From contig JAAVHG010000080.1 of assembly GCA_014799855.1 (NCBI GenBank), forward strand, positions 1 to 6,037: DNA of 6,037 nt. The letters are read 5' to 3'. The position numbers and the translations under genes are program-made. The notes under the pieces are model-generated. The model was not told where the DNA came from. It made no database searches and worked only from the letters and a program-made list of their open reading frames with translations. Source of the DNA: Oscillibacter sp. Lineage in GTDB: Bacteria; Bacillota; Clostridia; Oscillospirales; Oscillospiraceae. This document shows positions 5,119 through 6,037 of this stretch, piece after piece (positions within the stretch are counted from its first letter, which is position 1; each line of letters begins with the position of its first letter).

Positions 5119-6036
5119 TCAGGTGGTTACGCCTGTGCCGTTGATCAGCTTATCCAGGACGGAGTCCAGGGTGGTCAGCACGCGGCAGGCGGCGTTGTAG
5201 GCCTGGGAATACATAAACAGGTTCATTGCCTCGTCGTTGAAATCCACGGCGGAAACGGAGTCCCGGCTGGTGTCGATTTCCAGGGAGGCCGCGTAGTGGT
5301 TATCCAAATCGCTGCCGGTGATAGACTGGTCGTTGCCCATAACCGTGCCCATATTGATCCAGAAGTCCTTAAAGGTGCCCTTGAACATGACTGCATGGGC
5401 GGCGTCCTCCTCCAGGGTGTCGGGATAGAAGTTCTGCTTCTCATAGAAGAGGCTGGTCAGGTTTTTAATCAGGCTGTCGCTGTCGGTGGAAGCGGGCTCA
5501 AACTTGCCGGGGGCGCAGACGAAGGAGCCGACAATGATCGCTCCAGCCTGCCAGGAGGCGGAGATAGAGATATTGCTGGCGGTGATGCCCTCGGTGTCGT
5601 CGGAGCTGCCGTGGTTGCTGAACATGGGGCCGCCCATGAAGAACGCGTTGCTGGTTGTCACCGGATTGCCGTCCTCGTCCAGGACGGGGACGCGCTTGGG
5701 AATGGGATTGCCGCCGCCATCCAAGATCTGCTGGCCGTTTTCATCCGTCTCATAGACAGGATCGCCATTAGCGTCTTTTTCGTAGACATATTGGCCCTTC
5801 GTATCCGTCAAATAAACGGTGCTCTCGGTGTTCAGATACTCCTTCACATCATCGCTGGTCAAGGAGAAATCGGGATCATCCGGATTGGCGGGGTTCTTGC
5901 CCAGCGCATCCGCAATGGCCCCCTGGACCTCTTTGGGAAGACCGCCCTTGGCAGGGTCCATGTTCCAGGTGGAGTTATCCGTCATATAGGACGTGTTGAA
6001 GGTGAAGACCGCCGGGTCGCCGTTAGCGTCTGTGTA
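5119..6036 (-). CDS. flgK: Flagellar hook-associated protein 1 (FlgK, HAP1), C-terminal part; start outside the window
   Basis: The frame is open from the right edge to the TGA at 5119-5121, 305 visible residues. FlgK is exported through the flagellar apparatus and sits between hook and FlgL. The identifying C-terminus is present: VSAVDFNDEAMNLFMYSQAY, then NAACRVLTTLDSVLDKLING, equivalent to the family's 'NLDEEMANLxxYQQAYxASARVITTxDEMLDTLLN'. Upstream is the return from the variable domain, EGITASNISISASW (about 149-162), also typical. Before it lies an acidic, repeat-bearing segment (see repeat entry). The first visible residues, YTDANGDPAVFTF, carry the same D-x-N-G-D-P motif. A Met codon at 5983-5985 is internal and has no ribosome binding site, so the true start is further upstream. 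flgL follows after 22 nt. Confidence 0.94.
   Translation of the reverse strand, partial: YTDANGDPAVFTFNTSYMTDNSTWNMDPAKGGLPKEVQGAIADALGKNPANPDDPDFSLTSDDVKEYLNTESTVYLTDTKGQYVYEKDANGDPVYETDENGQQILDGGGNPIPKRVPVLDEDGNPVTTSNAFFMGGPMFSNHGSSDDTEGITASNISISASWQAGAIIVGSFVCAPGKFEPASTDSDSLIKNLTSLFYEKQNFYPDTLEEDAAHAVMFKGTFKDFWINMGTVMGNDQSITGSDLDNHYAASLEIDTSRDSVSAVDFNDEAMNLFMYSQAYNAACRVLTTLDSVLDKLINGTGVTT
5662..5817 (-). repeat. Near-tandem ten-residue repeats in the FlgK variable domain
   Basis: The encoded protein reads in register as VYLTDTKGQY, VYEKDANGDP, VYETDENGQQ, then a degenerate unit ILDGGGNPIPKR, then VPVLDEDGNP. The consensus is V-Y-x-x-D-x-x-G-x-x. The bases differ between units, so these are protein-level repeats, not a recent DNA duplication. 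Confidence 0.7.
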
Positions 6037-6037
6037 G

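Noticed and set aside
4521..5144. Plus-strand frame opposite the flgL N-terminal region
   Set aside because: It is antisense to the conserved FlgL N-terminus and crosses the flgK-flgL junction.
1..6037. CRISPR arrays, tRNA or rRNA genes, insertion sequences, attachment sites
   Set aside because: No direct-repeat arrays, cloverleaf-like sequences, transposase motifs or terminal inverted repeats were seen; the window is almost fully coding.

Overview
The window looks like a chromosomal piece of a motile, GC-rich Gram-positive anaerobe of the Clostridia, most likely Oscillospiraceae-like. This is inferred from the gene order flgK-flgL-DUF6470-fliW-csrA, which is a Firmicutes arrangement, from strong AGGAGG-type ribosome binding sites, and from high GC (about 70% in two short stretches of flgL that I counted). 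The species cannot be fixed from the sequence.

Layout. From the right edge to about 1866, everything is on the minus strand and reads right to left: the 3' part of flgK (hook-filament junction 1), flgL (junction 2), a DUF6470/YviE-like gene, fliW, csrA and a small YjfB-type motility gene. Gaps are short or absent: 22 nt between flgK and flgL, and a 7-nt overlap between fliW and csrA. A 12-bp hairpin with a U-tract (1792-1828) closes the operon. Left of it, on the same strand, is a single-module AAA+ ATPase related to the second ATPase domain of Clp/Hsp100 proteins (319-1704). At the left edge, on the plus strand and converging with the ATPase, is the 3' end of an unrecognised gene, possibly for an exported protein. 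It is followed by a 13-bp hairpin that lies inside the end of the ATPase reading frame.

How the genes work together. FlgK and FlgL join the flagellar hook to the filament. FliW and CsrA form the known partner-switch that couples flagellin assembly to translation of flagellin mRNA. DUF6470 and YjfB proteins accompany this set but are poorly understood. Flagellin itself is not in the window; a terminator follows the YjfB gene.

Most notable points: (1) FlgL is 533 residues, against about 300 for typical members, because about 185 residues rich in Asp, Pro and Tyr split its variable region in a stretch of clearly lower GC. (2) FlgK carries near-tandem ten-residue repeats of the form V-Y-x-x-D-x-x-G in its own variable region, and the FlgL insert has repeats of a similar style. 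(3) The AAA+ protein has an uncharacterised N-terminal part and a Leu-Gly-Phe tripeptide where ClpA/ClpC carry their ClpP-docking loop. (4) The end of the ATPase frame runs through a terminator-like hairpin just after a run of six C, which could mark a frameshift. (5) csrA starts with TTG and has a (GGC)5 tract at the helix thought to contact FliW.
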